Positions 12,134 through 23,845 of a stretch of 64,000 nucleotides of DNA are shown here, in pieces. Source of the DNA: Bilabrum cf. latius. Taxonomy: Eukaryota > Bigyra: Bicosoecida > Bigyra > Bicosoecida. The position numbers were made by a program, and so were the translations under genes. The stretch covers positions 1,240,001-1,304,000 of the forward strand of contig OZ237746.1 in assembly GCA_965178125.1 (NCBI GenBank), in the 5' to 3' direction. How positions within the stretch are numbered: the stretch's first letter is position 1; every line of letters starts with the position of its first letter. The notes under the pieces are model-generated. The model worked only from the letters and a program-made list of their open reading frames with translations. It was not told the origin of the DNA and did no database searches.

Positions 12134-12419
12134 CTTCCTGCGGTATCGGCGGACCTGGGCTTTGGTACGTGGTCTCCGTAGCGGCGAGCACTGCTCGCGG
12201 CGCCGCCGGCGGCGTCCCAAACCGGAACCGACGCGCACTTTCCGGAGAAGATATGGATCGTGCGTAAAGACACCGAGAACGGGGTATCTGGAGCCTTGTT
12301 TTTGGCGATCAGGATATCAATCGTGTATATTTGATAGTCTTTCTGAGGATTACCTGGTACAATTACGTAGATATCGACTATATCACCCTAGAAGTGGTAC
12401 AACTGCCTCACGATTCGCT
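12134..12419. other. Gap between LINE 5' end and UBA-protein gene
   Basis: This is AT-richer DNA between head-to-head reading frames. It probably contains the LINE 5' flank and the promoter of the UBA-protein gene. The frame of the UBA protein stays open some way upstream of its first plausible ATG, so an upstream exon or earlier start cannot be excluded. Confidence 0.4.
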
Positions 12420-15400
12420 ATGGAGCTATCTTCAGAATCTTTGGGCCTGCGAGAAGCAGGCTCGCTCCTAGGAGAAGCCACCTTGCTGCAGGGCAAGTTC
12501 TCAAATATGACAGCAGTTCTATCTATCGGACGATCCTTCGGGTTTGACTAGGCAACGACCCCGAGCTTTCTCTGCGGAGCGAGCACAACGGAGCTGGTAC
12601 CAAAGGACTCGCCTGGGCGGCAGTTCCTGGCAGAAAATATCATGCCAGAAGGCTCTCACGTTCCCAGTGCAGCGCCGTTGGATCCGGCAGCGGACCCCGA
12701 GCTGCGCGCCGCCGGCGCGATGCTCTTTACTCGACCGGGAGAGGAGGGCGAGCACGTGGTCCGTGCAGCCTCTGCTCATACCTGGAACACCATGGGGTCG
12801 ATGCAGCCCTGCTTTAATCTATCCCCGGCCGCCATCATTGCTTCTGCGCAAGACGCGTGTTCCAGCGTCGCGGCGGAGGGAGGTCGCGCCCACCGGGTGG
12901 AGGCGGCCGACTCTCTGCAGGCAGCCGAGGTGCTCGCTCTGGGGGCGCCGGCCGGGGCCATGGCGCGGCGGGCGGCCTACGCGATGCAGGTCCAGGCCAT
13001 GCTGCGCGTGTCGGCTCAGAACGGAGATGAAGAGGAGGCGGCGCAGGTGGGGCAGGCGGCGCAGGCTGCCTGGGGGGACCTGCAGAGCAGGATGGGGGCT
13101 GCACGCGTGACGGCGGGGCTGGACCTAGAGGTGGTGTCGCTGGCGGCGCAGGCTCTGGAGCACGAGGGGCAGGGGCAAGCGCAAGCTGCCGCTGTCGCCC
13201 CGTCTGCCGTTCCTGACGCTGCCGCTGCCGCCGGCTCATCGGGAGCCGCCCCCGGCACCGGCACCGGTTCTTCTTCTCTTGCTCCTGCGGCCCCTGCAGC
13301 TCCTGCGGCCTGCACGGCTGCCTTCGGGGCGGACAAGGGCCTGACGAGAGAACTGCAGGCCCAGCGGGTGCTGCTGGCCATGCGGCTGAGGGGCGCCCGT
13401 GGCAGGCCACTGGCCCTGGCTCTGGCAGGCACGGCCCGGGTGGCGGCGCATCCAAGGGGTGTGACGAGTGCGTGGTGGGAGGGCGATGGCGCGTCGGGCC
13501 CTTCTCCCCGGGACAGGGCCGAGCAGCTGCTGCTGCCCGCAGGGAAGGGAGCCGCTGCCGAGCTGGGCGACGCTCTGGGTCTGTGGAGGCTTCCGGTCCC
13601 TGCCAAGCGGTTCTCCAGGGTGTCCACGGCCCACCACGGGACGGCTGCGGCCAAGGGGCCTCACCCGCTGCTGCCCCCCGGCGTGTCCCTGCGGCTGGGG
13701 ATGGATGGCCGGTACTGCCTGGAGGGGGCCTCCCTGCTGGCCCCTGCTGTGCCCGCGGGGGCCCTGGAGGGGGCCGAGGAGGCCACCAGGACCGGGGTGT
13801 GGACTCCTGCGGTGGGAGAGGGGGGAGAGTAGGCTGGGGAACAGATGGAGGGAACGGGAGACAGCAGGCCATCGGGCAGCGCCCGGGGCGAGGGGTTGCT
13901 CTTCGTGGTGATGCGGCCTGCGCCGGACCAGGCCCAGGCAGTCCGGGCGTACCCCCGCGATCGTGTGCCCAAGGCTCTCCCTGAGCTGGCCCCGTGGATG
14001 GGCGGCAGCATGCGCTGCGCCGCTGGGGAGTGGCCCGAGGCATCCATGCCCGGGACCGAGGCATCGGATGAGGCCTGGGTTAATGCAGCCTGCGGGGCAG
14101 TGAGGGCCGTGATGGGCGGCGGTACCGCGACTGGGACCGAGACTGGGACAGGGTCAGGGTTGTACGGCCTGAGCCAAGGACAGGTGGATCGGCTGGGCCT
14201 TCGGGAGCAGGAGGGGGAGCTGCCCACGGAGCTTGGTGCCGTGGTGATGCGGCCCGCGGGGTGCGTGGCCCTGCCACTCGTTCGACCCGTCCCAGCGTCA
14301 GGGTCGGGGGGCGGGCCCGGCCCCGAGGGAGTCGCAGATGCTGATGCAGATGCTGATGCTAGCGGTATGCCCCCCACCATGGAGATGCAGGCCGTGGGGG
14401 TGGTCCTCGTCTGCGTGCCCCGCATCCGTAACGGTGGAGGGGAGGGCCAGGGCTTCGATCGGTTTCCGCTGGGTGCACTCCTGCGGTACAGGCAGGCGCA
14501 CAGCCAGGAGCAGGAGGTGTTCCGGCAGTGCGCGGCAGCCACGGACGGCAAGCCCCTTGAGGAGGCGCTGGCCCTGTCGCGGCGCATGGCTGGCGAGGAC
14601 ACGGCGGAGGAGCGGCAGCTGGACGAGGTGCCTGCCTGGGACCCTCTGGCTCCCGCCGGGACCTCCCGCAAGACCTCCCTGGACCTGATGCTGGAGGGGG
14701 CTCTCTCCGAGGTGGGGGCCGGAACACCTGAGGGCCAGGGGGGCGTCTCCTCGGGGGCGGGAGGCCCTGATGGTGGCGGACAGCACTAGGACAGCAGCGG
14801 CAGTGGTGGTGCATCTGGGTCCATTGCAATGGGCGAGGAGGACGTGAGGCGGCTTGGTGCGGACAGTTTCAGTGAGACGGAGCTGCGCTTGGTATAGGGA
14901 AAGCGCGGGTCCGTCGTGTCCCACCCGCTGCTGGTGGAGGCTGAGAGCGAGACCAGCAGCACCAGCGGCGAAGGTGCCTCGGCCTCGTCGGCAGCCCACT
15001 ACTCGGAGGGTCGCTGGAGTGAAGAGGCCGTGGGCATGCTGTCCGAGCTGGTCCTGTCTCCCCGGGCCATCCTGATCGCTGCGGGACGGGTGGGTGTGGC
15101 GGCATCCAAGGCAAGGGAGAAGACATTGCAGGGGCTACTGGCCAAGGCGGCCGGTGCTGGTGCTGGTGCTGGGGCTGGTGCTGGTGTTGGTGCTGGTGCT
15201 GGGGATGCCCCCGCCGAGGGGAGTCCGGCCCCCTCTGGGGTGGAGGGGGTCGTGGATCTCGAGAAGGATCTCTTCCCACTTGAGGCGCTGCTGGGCGCGG
15301 GCACGCTACCCTCTCAGCCCCTGCGCGCCAGCATGCGGGAGTGCGGGCTCAGGCAGCAGCAGTTGGGGCTGCTCGTCGCTGCGCTGAGGCACAGAGCGGC

Positions 15401-18400
15401 GGGGTGCGTGGCAGAGGCAAAGCGGCTGCGAGCCCTGGCCGCCCCGATGGTCACGGAGGCGATGAAGACCGAGATGCTGGATCAGGCCCACTCGCAGGTG
15501 CGCATCGCCTCGGGGTGCCACGCGGCCGCGGGCTACCTTCTCGTCAGCATGCTGCGCAAGCAGACCACCGCCAGCGTGGCACGGCTGGCGGCTGGGATCC
15601 ACCACCACCACGCGTCGCTGCTCCGGCTGTGCGTGGCGGCCACCGGAGGGGAAGGACGATTTCCCGCCGCACTGGGCCCGCACCCTCTGTCCGCACCTGG
15701 GGCGCTGCCGCTGGTGAGCGCGCTTGTTCTCTCGCAGGTCTGGGCCCGGCTGGGGGGCCACGCTCGCGTGCTGGTGGAGCCACAGCCCTGCAAGCTGGCC
15801 GAGTCTGCATGCGAGCTTCCGCCCCTGCTTGCCTCCAGCCTCGTGCGGCGACAGGTGGTCGTGCAGACGGGCTTCGTGACGCGGGCCGTGGCAGAGGTGC
15901 TGCGGCTGGAGCTGGAGCCCTCTCGTCCTGGGCCCAGCCAGCGCGCATTCCTCGCCTCTCGGCTGCTGCTGCTGCAGGAGGGGGAGCAACTCCGGGGGGA
16001 CAACGGTGGAGATGCTGGGGCTGGTGGAGATGCTGGAGGTGGTGGAGCGGATGGGCAAGGAGAGTGTGCTGCTGCAGATGCACCTGCCGCTGGCGAGGGG
16101 GGAGCAGCGGAAGCAGCTGGCCCTGTTGCAGTGGACCCTTGCAGGCTCTCGTTCATGGTGCTGGCCATGTCCGAGGGCGCAGGGGACGAGGGGGCTGGCG
16201 GTGAGGCCGCCGTGGAAGCCGCGTCTGGGGATGGCGCCGGGGCCGATGGAGCCGGCCCTGAGGAGCTGCTGCTGCCCGAGGAGACGTACGTGAAGGGCGT
16301 GCTGGGCGGGGGCGTGCACGCCGGGCTGCTCGAGGAGCGTAAAGGGCTGCTGCTCGGCGGTCTGGTGGCGCTGGCGGGACAGGCGGGGCGCTGCCTGCTA
16401 TCTGGCTTGGAATGGGCCGACGGCTCCGGCGAGAACGACCTGCTGGGGGTTGTAGAGAGCAAGGACAGGGACGAGGGCGCGGGGGCCGTCACGCACGCGC
16501 GACGCATGTGGGACGGACTCCGGTCCATGCGGGCCGTGCTGGTGTCTGGCTGCGCGGAGGTGCGGCGATGCGCGGTCCAGCTCGGGGCGTTGGCTCGTGG
16601 GGTGGAGGCGGGGTGCCTGCCCTGGGAGGTGCTTGTCCTGAGAATCGGGGCGGCTGAGACAACCATGCGGCTGCTGGCATCCAGGGGTGGGTTTGCGCAC
16701 AGCAACGGGCTGCTGTGGACGACGCGTGCGCTGCTGGAGGAGGGGGCGGGGTCTGCCATTGAGGGGAGCGCTGCACGCCAGAGTGGAGCCGAGCCCGAAG
16801 ATCGAGTCCCGCGCAGTCCCTTGGAGGGCCACGCTCTGCTGCGAGCGCAGTGCGAGTTCTACTTGGGCCTGCAGATGTGGGGGCTGGAGGGGGTGCACAG
16901 TGAGGAGGCAGGTCGGCTGCTGGGTGCCACTGGGCGCGCCGTGCGAGAGGCCTTGTCTCCTTCTCACCCCTGTATGTCTCTGTGGCAACTGGGGCTGTGC
17001 GAGCTGCTGGGGAGCCCGCCTTCCTCCTCACCGGCACAGAGCAAGGGAAACGAGCAAGGCTCACTCACGGAGGACCGAGCGGCTCGAGCTGCGCTGAGCC
17101 GGCTGCAGGCTGCAGGCGCTCGGTTTTCCTCGCTGAGTCCAGTCATGTTTCTGTCCCTGATACAGCTGCCGCGTGCCCTGATGGAGGACGGGGGCGGCAA
17201 GAAGGAGCTGCTGGTGCTCAGAACCGAGGCGGAGCGGCTGTCTGCCGGCTGGCTGAAGCTGGAGGACGACGAGAAGCAGAGAGCCAAGAGCACCCGGCGC
17301 AAGCGGAACGGAGTGGACGCCATGTCAGCCCCCGCTCCATCGACAGAGAGGGCCTCCACCGCCGCAGGGTCCGGCAAGCAACCGGAGGCCCTGAGCCCTG
17401 GCGAGCCCCGCGGCCCTTTCCTCGTGGCCGTGTGTCGGCTGGAGGCGCTTTCTCTCGTGCGGCAAGCCATGTCGGCTGCCAGCGCCGCCCTGTCGTACGG
17501 AGCCAAGCAGGCACTGCTAGGCGAGGCGCTGGATGCGGTGGAGCAGGGCATTCGGGCAGCCCGCAAGCCGCTGCTGGGGGGCATGCAGGCGGTCCAGCAC
17601 TGCCCCGTGTCCCAGATGCTGCTGCTCTCTGCCACGGAGCTGCAGGTGGCGCTGCGCCAGCGGTCCGTCGCGGTGGGGATGGCCAGGACCGCGCAGCGCA
17701 ACCTCGAGGTCATGTTCGGTCCCTGCAGCCTGGAGGCGCTGCAAGCCGCCCTGCGGAGGGAGGACCTGGAGAGCTACCCTAAGGAGCTCAGTGAGCAGGT
17801 GGGAAGGGCTGCTCGCGTGCTGCAGTCCATCGGCAGGTGGCAGCCGGGCCAGTTGTTCTCCAAGGCGGTGCACGAAGCGGCCAGGCAGCTGCGGGACGAG
17901 TCCCTCGAGCTCAAGGCCTGCCTGACGGGAGTGTCCGCGGGCGGGATGGAGGACGTGCGGCTGCAGCTGACGGTGGCGAAGGAAGAGACGCCGGTCTGGA
18001 CGCAGCCCGCCTCTCTGGCAGACGAGCTGCTGGGCATGCTGGGGCCAGAGGTGGGAGGAACCAAGGTGCTGGACGAGGAGGGGCAGAGCAAGCACGCCAA
18101 GCGAGTGGCGCGGCTGCTGGCCCTGCCGACGGACCTGCAGCGGTCCGTACACCTGCACATGCCGCCCACCAGCGGGTGCCTCACCCCGCAGCGCATCCTC
18201 CGGGAGTCCACCCGCGCCATGCTGGACCGGTTGATAGACATCCTTGCGGGAGAGGCCTTCATGTCCCACCAGCAGGTCATGCAGATGCGGCAGCAGCAGG
18301 CCATGTACGGCGGGTCCAGCCGCATCGCGGAGCTGGGAGCCGCGGGGGACAAGGGAGGGGGCGGGCAGCGGCGGAGGGCGCAGCTGGCCCTTCCATGGGC

Positions 18401-21230
18401 CGTGCTGCTGGTGGAGATCACGCGGGCGAGGGCCATCGCGAGCCACCAGCCGGACTTTCGCCGGGTCGCGCTGGAAGGGATGAAGAGCGAGGACAACGGG
18501 GGGGCACCCGAGGCGGTGCGGGCGGTGCTGCGGGAGGCCAGGGAGATGGGCGTGACCCTGGACGAGGACAAAGACGACGAGGACGAGGACGGGGAAGGGG
18601 AGGACGCGGCGGCCCTGGAGGCCCTGGGGGCTGTCGGGGGAGGCGCTGGGTCCGGGTCCGGGAGTGGTGGTGATAGCGAGGTGCCTGCGGACGTGCCACT
18701 GACCCGGAGCGACAGCCACAACAGAGACCACCACGACGAGGCGAACTTCCACTCGCTGGAGCAGCTGCACAGCATGGGCGCTGTGGGCACCAGGGGGTCG
18801 AGGGGGCAGGGGCAGCAACCGAAGGGAGGGCAGGAGGGGCAAGGACAGGGCCAGTCCCCTCCCCCTATCTCTGCCCGCCACCACAGCGCTCACCTTGTGG
18901 ACCCCCACGGCATCTCGAGCCCGGGAGCCGCCCCCGTGAGCCCGGTGAGGGAGGCCTGGAGCGTACGGGACGTGATGCGGCACGTGCAGGACCACAGCGA
19001 GCTCGAGGACAGGCTGGGGAGGGAGGCCGCGGAGGAGGCCCTGCGCAAGAGGAAAGAGGCGGCTATCAGGCGGCTGAGGGGCGCTGGCGGCGCCGACGCG
19101 GAGATGCTCGAGGATGCTGGCGGGGCACAGGCCGGGGGCGTGCTGGAGGTGATGCGGTGGATGGCGGGGGGCAGCGAGGGAGAAGGGGTGGGTGAGGGGG
19201 AGGGGGATGGTGGCATGGAGGCGCTCGAGCGAACCTTCGGGGAGGCACGGGCCACCCTGCAGCAGCACTGGCCGAGCCTGACGCAGCTGACAGACGTGCT
19301 TGTGCATCGTGCCAAGATCGAGGAGAGGAGCGGGCCGAAGGACGGGGTGGCCCCGGTAGCATCGATGCTGGACGCCCCTGGGGCCCCGCCTCTGACCCCT
19401 TCGGAAGCGCTGGGCCACCTACAGACGGCGCTGTACAACGTGACCAAGCTCACGCAGGTCATCCTCTCGCACAGCAGGACCGCAGGAGGGCCCCTGGCGG
19501 CCAGGGAACAAGCGGACCTGGAGGCATTCGCGGCACTGCACGAGGCCTCCGCCCGGGAGCAGCTGGCCCTGCACATGCATACCATGGAGCTGGGCATGGC
19601 CACCAGGGGCCAGGCTGGCATGGCCATGGGCGCGGGGGGCGGCGCACAGCAGATCCTCGAGGCCATCCGCAAGCGGGCGCACCTGGCCACGCGCATGTTC
19701 GAGGTGGGCGCCTGGCCGCGGGCTGAGCGCATGATGCAGCAGTGCCTGGAGATGGGGCGGAGCGCGGGCAAGCCCGAGGCGCTGACGCAGCTGGTGCAGC
19801 GGCAGGTGGTGGCGTTGGTGCACATGGGCAAACGGAAGGAGGCTCTCGAGCTGGCCCGGGAGCAGTCCGAGATCATGCAGCGGCTCGCCGGTCAGTGGGC
19901 CGACTCCAAGACCCGCGAGATAGGCGCCACGATGCAGAGCCTCGCGAGGCGCCTGTCCATGGAGTTCGAGCCGCAGCAGCCGCAGCCTGAGACTGCTGCG
20001 GCGGCAGCGGGGGAGTTTGAGGACGCAGACCCAGTGGCGCCTGCTGCAGGTGCTGGTTCCGGGGCGGGGAGTGACGAAGGAGGGGGCGCGCCCCGGACGC
20101 CTGAGCGGCGGGGGCCGGGCGCAGGGGCGGGGGTATCCCCGGGCAGTTCCCCCGGCAATTCCCCCAGCCGTAGGCGAGTCAACCGTATGGGTTACCCGGT
20201 GGACGAGGACGGGATCCCCTATCAGCTGGCCCCGTTTAAACAGATGTGCTCCGAACAGCTGCAGCAGCTCAAGGCCATGGGCTACACGAGCGCCAGCTCG
20301 AACCTCATGGCGCTCATGCGGGCGAGGAATGACCTTGCCTTGGCCGTGCCGATCATCGCGGATATGCAGGAGAGCGGCAGGTACGGCGAGGGCGACGTGG
20401 ACGACGATGAGCAAGAGGGTGGGCAGGTGGGCGGCCAGGGGGATGGAGGAAGCTCCAGTCCTGCACCTGCGCCGGGCACGGCCGAAGCACCCCCCAGCAG
20501 GGCAGGCGATGCTCCAAGCCCCCCCTCCGCCAACACATCGACCGCTTCCCCTCCCTCGGCCGCTTCCCGCGTGCCCGTGTTCCAGCGGATGGGAGACCTG
20601 GACGAGGATGGGATCCCGCGGCAGTTGGCGGGCACCAAGGCGAGGTTCGCCTCGGAGCTGGAGGAGCTCGCCGAGGTGGGCTTCACTGACAGGGCCGTGG
20701 CCATGCACGCGCTCATGAGGAAGGGCGGGAGCGTGGAGCTTGCCATGGAGCTGCTGCTGGACGAGCACGCAGAGGTGGACGAAGATGCGGGGGCGGAAGA
20801 AGGCGAAGGAGAGGGAGATGGAAGCACTCCTGCCCCTGCCCCTGCCCCTGCCCCTGCCCCTGCCCCTGCCCCTGCGATCGACGCGTCAACAGGTGCGAAT
20901 GCGGGCGCAGGGCCTGGGCAGGCGCCCTCGAGCGGGGCCGGCGAAGAGAACGAGGACGGTGGAGAGCGGGGTGGCGATGGCCAGCAAGAGGGTGCATCGG
21001 GCGAGAACGAGAGCGGCGAGGAGGACGAGGGCATGTTCACGGCGATGATGGGGAACCGCCGGGTGGGCGTGCCGTTTTCTGAGTGCAGGCGCGTGTACGG
21101 GCACTTGCTGCCCCAGCTCAAGTAGCTGGGGGTGGAGGACGAGCAAACCGCGCTCATGCAGCTGTTCCGGTTTTAGGGGGACGTGGGGCAGGCGGCGGCC
21201 GGGTGCTTTGAGGTCATGGAGCAGGGCTGA
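12420..21230 (+). CDS. Giant 2936-residue protein with three C-terminal UBA-like domains
   Basis: A single 8.8-kb reading frame runs from the ATG at 12420 to TGA at 21228-21230, with TAG codons at 12549, 13830, 14787, 14895, 21123 and 21174. The N-terminal 2500 residues are mostly alpha-helical and Ala/Leu/Glu-rich, broken by low-complexity linkers; I do not recognise them. The C-terminus has three UBA-like helical modules at about residues 2608-2650 (SEQLQQLKAMGYTSASSNLM), 2743-2785 (ASELEELAEVGFTDRAVAM) and 2897-2935 (LLPQLK-Q-LGVEDEQTALM ... GDVGQAA). The first two are each preceded by the same short motif, DEDGIP-x-QLA. UBA domains bind ubiquitin, so a scaffold or shuttle role in ubiquitin signalling is inferred. 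The 5' end is uncertain because the LINE lies 286 bp upstream. Confidence 0.72.
15153..15207 (+). repeat. GCTGGT-type tandem repeat inside the UBA-protein gene
   Basis: An imperfect hexanucleotide repeat codes for alternating Ala-Gly. It stays in frame, as expected for a length-variable linker. Confidence 0.8.
20829..20876 (+). repeat. TGCCCC tandem repeat coding for Ala-Pro
   Basis: About eight near-perfect hexanucleotide copies code for a Pro-Ala rod between the second and third UBA-like domains. Confidence 0.85.
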
Positions 21231-21334
21231 AGAGCATGGATCCATTCGAGATAGGATAGATGAAGGGCGAGCGGTGCGGTGGCATCTGCATCATGTGCCT
21301 CATTCGGCGAGAGAGAGCACATGAGAGAGAGCAG

Positions 21335-22243
21335 TTACCAGAAGAATCTCCACCAGATGACAAGCAAGATGACAAGCACCCCAATGGCCACAGGGGCCCA
21401 CCTCCTGACCTGGTCCATCCACCTGAGCTTCTTGGCGCTCCACCGCATGCGCTTCGACTTGGTCACAAGCTCGCTCGTGCTGTCCCGCACATCGTCCAGC
21501 TTTGCCCCTCTGTCCAGCAGGTCGTGGATGTTCTCCGTCATCACCCGCCGGATGTCGCCCAGGTCTGACTGAACCTGGCCCGCCAGGCCCCCGCCGGAGG
21601 GTCCCCCCGAGGCAGCGGCCACGCCCGCGCGGGATCGAACCCCGCTGGATCCCACCACCCCGCCAGCCGCACTCACGTACTCTTTTCTGCGCTAGCGCAG
21701 GCGCTGGTCAAATGACGCGCACGGGTATCCCCTCGACTGCCTCGCGAGAGCCAGCAGCCAGTCCCGGCCGAAGTGCTCCTCGAGGTAAGCCAGGAAATCG
21801 CCCGCCAGCGCATCCAGGAAGGCCACCGCCGTGCGCTGGGAAAACTGCTGCGAGCTCGCCGCGAGGAACACCAGGTCATCTCGGCACAGGACCGCGTAGT
21901 ACGAGTCTCCCATATCCACGCATGTTCTTGAGGCGCCTTCCTGCTTGGCTCCGATTGCGCGCGCCACCTTGCCAGCCTGCAAGTGGGGAAAGACGCGGCG
22001 GTAGCGTATCATGCAAGTGGGGCATCAAACCAAGCAGTGATAATTGACGAACAGCTGGCCCTGAAACCGTTGCATCTTTCGGTTTGAGATAGACCCACTG
22101 CGTACCTACACGTGTACCGAACCACTGCAAGCTCTCACATCTCTAGTCGCTTCAGATCCTAGCTATCGGGCCGAAGAGTCTTCGACAGACACAAGCGGAA
22201 AGCCATCGGACGCCTTACAGATCAGCACGTAAGCCAAAGACAT
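21335..22243 (-). CDS. SEC22: SEC22-like longin R-SNARE
   Basis: Exons 22243-22106 and 21976-21335 join to a 259-residue protein. The N-terminus (MSLAYVLICKASDGFPLVS) and later VDMGDSYYAVLCRDDLVFLA and RTAVAFLDALAGDF form the longin domain; SFDQRLR-Q-RRKEY ends it. After a Gly-rich linker, VQSDLGDIRRVMTENIHDLL and RGAKLDDVRDSTSEL give the SNARE motif, followed by a C-terminal membrane anchor (VAIGVLVILLVIWW). SEC22 works in ER-Golgi vesicle fusion. TAG codons are at 22165-22163, 22108-22106 (last codon of exon 1) and 21694-21692. The stop is TAA (21337-21335), one of two genes here using it. The 129-bp intron starts GTACGC and ends TTGCAG. The gene is divergent from H2B. Confidence 0.85.
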
Positions 22244-22716
22244 GCTGCAATTGCCACTTTAAAAACGCACCGAACGGCAACTGCGCGTGAGGAACGCTAT
22301 CTGCCGCAGTGTCCTTCTCGCTTGCCAGCTTCGCAAAGTTAGAGACTTTATTCTTCAATTAAACAGGATCACTTGCTTCCTGAAAGTTGGTCCTAGCGCC
22401 GTCGTTGCTTGTGGACGTGCACCTGCTCTGCAAGATCGGTTGTAACCAAATAGTCTGGTATTTCAATAAAGTATCCCTATCGAAAACCGTTTGGGGATGC
22501 GGCTCGTGTTGCATTAAAAGTAGAAGACCGAGTGAGTTTGCCCGCGCTGGTATGCTGCATATGGATTTGCCATATATACTGGGTTCATATTCTCTCTATA
22601 TGGAGCTGCTCACGCGGCAGTGGCGGAGCGAGTATGCGATTGGTCACTGCAACAGCCAAATTGAGCTCCTACGCCAATGTTGCTCTATGTATCGCCCCAC
22701 CCTCCGATTTCGCAGG
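22244..22716. promoter_or_regulatory. Shared SEC22/H2B upstream region
   Basis: No gene is visible in these 473 bp between divergent starts. The DNA is AT-rich compared with the genes. On the H2B side there is a TATA-like stretch at 22571-22579 and an inverted CCAAT box (ATTGGTC) at 22639-22645, about 75 bp before the H2B ATG. CCAAT boxes are common in histone promoters of many eukaryotes; function here is not shown. Confidence 0.35.
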
Positions 22717-23438
22717 ATGCCCAAGACCCCGAGGTAAGTGTTTTGTTGTGTTGTCTCTGTGCTGCGAATGGTGAACCCGTGCACGCGTGCAAGACTGCAA
22801 ACCTGGCAAGTTCGAACTTGAACCGATCGAATGAAGTGAACGCCACCAGAATCTGCCAAGGCTGTCGTGCAGCTGCGGTGCACCCGTGACAATAGCCTCA
22901 GTTGTAGATTAGCTTCTATTGTACTCGCTGCTTGTTGTTTGCAATGGCTGTGGTAGAACCTAGCCCCACCGTCCACACCACCGGTTTGAAATTGAAATCG
23001 GCAGCGACAGCACCCGCTGATGGGGCCCGTGCATAGGGTTCGTGCCATCCAGATTGCATCAATATGATTATATTATATTGTGTACCGTACTTTGTGCGCA
23101 GCAAGAAGAGCGGAAAGGCCACGAAGAAGTCGGAGGGCTCGCGCCGCCGCCGCAAGCGTACCGAGACGTTCTCGTCTTACATCTACCGCGTGCTCAAGCA
23201 GGTGCACGCCGAGATCGGTATCTCCAGGAAGGCAATGAACATCATGAACTCGTTCGTGAACGACACCTTCGAGAGGTTGGCCAACGAGGCCATCCGCCTG
23301 GCCAGGTACACGAAGCGAACGACCATCACGAGCCGAGAGATCCAGACGGCCGTGCGTCTGCTTTTGCCCGGCGAGCTCGCCAAGCATGCCGTGGGTGAGG
23401 GAACCAAGGCTATCACCAAGTACAACCAGCTCAACTGA
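22717..23438 (+). CDS. Histone H2B
   Basis: Exon 22717-22733 (17 bases) joins exon 23102-23438 across a 368-bp GTAAGT...GCAG intron, giving 117 residues. The N-terminal tail is [15 protein letters not shown] and the histone fold is textbook: [50 protein letters not shown] and [13 protein letters not shown]. It packs with H2A in the nucleosome. The family length and the join producing TPSKK confirm the splice sites. It stops at TGA and has no TAG codon. An intron in a histone gene implies polyadenylated mRNA. Only a weak 6-bp hairpin follows the gene. Confidence 0.97.
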
Positions 23439-23845
23439 GTGTGGTGGCCCGGCATTCGAGGCAGATGCAGGGGCCCGAGGCTGACGGCCCTCGGCCGTTT
23501 GACCAATGGGGTTCGGGAGCAGGGAGTGGAAATGCTTCTGGTCTGGTCTGTCCCGACCACATGATTTGATTGATTTGAACGAACAAGACAAGATTCAGGT
23601 AAGGGCACAGAAACCATGAAGACTGTCTGCGTGAGCAAAATCATCTAGACACTCAAAAAACCGCATGGTGCAGGATTCAAACTGCCCAGCTGAAACCAGC
23701 CAACCCAAAGAGGCCCGTTCATCCTCCGCCGCGCAAGGAAAGCGAGTAGCCCTGCTGCCTGCAGCATGGAACGCGAACCATCGTCCAGGTCCATGTGCGG
23801 CAAGCAAGCCACCCCACCCGTCACCGTCACCCTGGCACTCTCTCC
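23439..23845. other. Gap between convergent H2B and lectin genes
   Basis: No gene is supported here; it should hold the two 3' untranslated regions. A small inverted repeat (CCGAGG / CCTCGG, 8-base loop) lies at 23475-23494 downstream of H2B. It does not match the canonical histone stem-loop. Confidence 0.5.

Noticed and set aside
17517-19418. 633-codon minus-strand frame inside the UBA-protein gene
   Set aside because: Composition is that of an antisense shadow; the plus frame is continuous with UBA-like domains.
23475-23494. Histone mRNA 3' stem-loop downstream of H2B
   Set aside because: The hairpin has a 6-bp stem and 8-base loop and does not match the conserved 16-base element.
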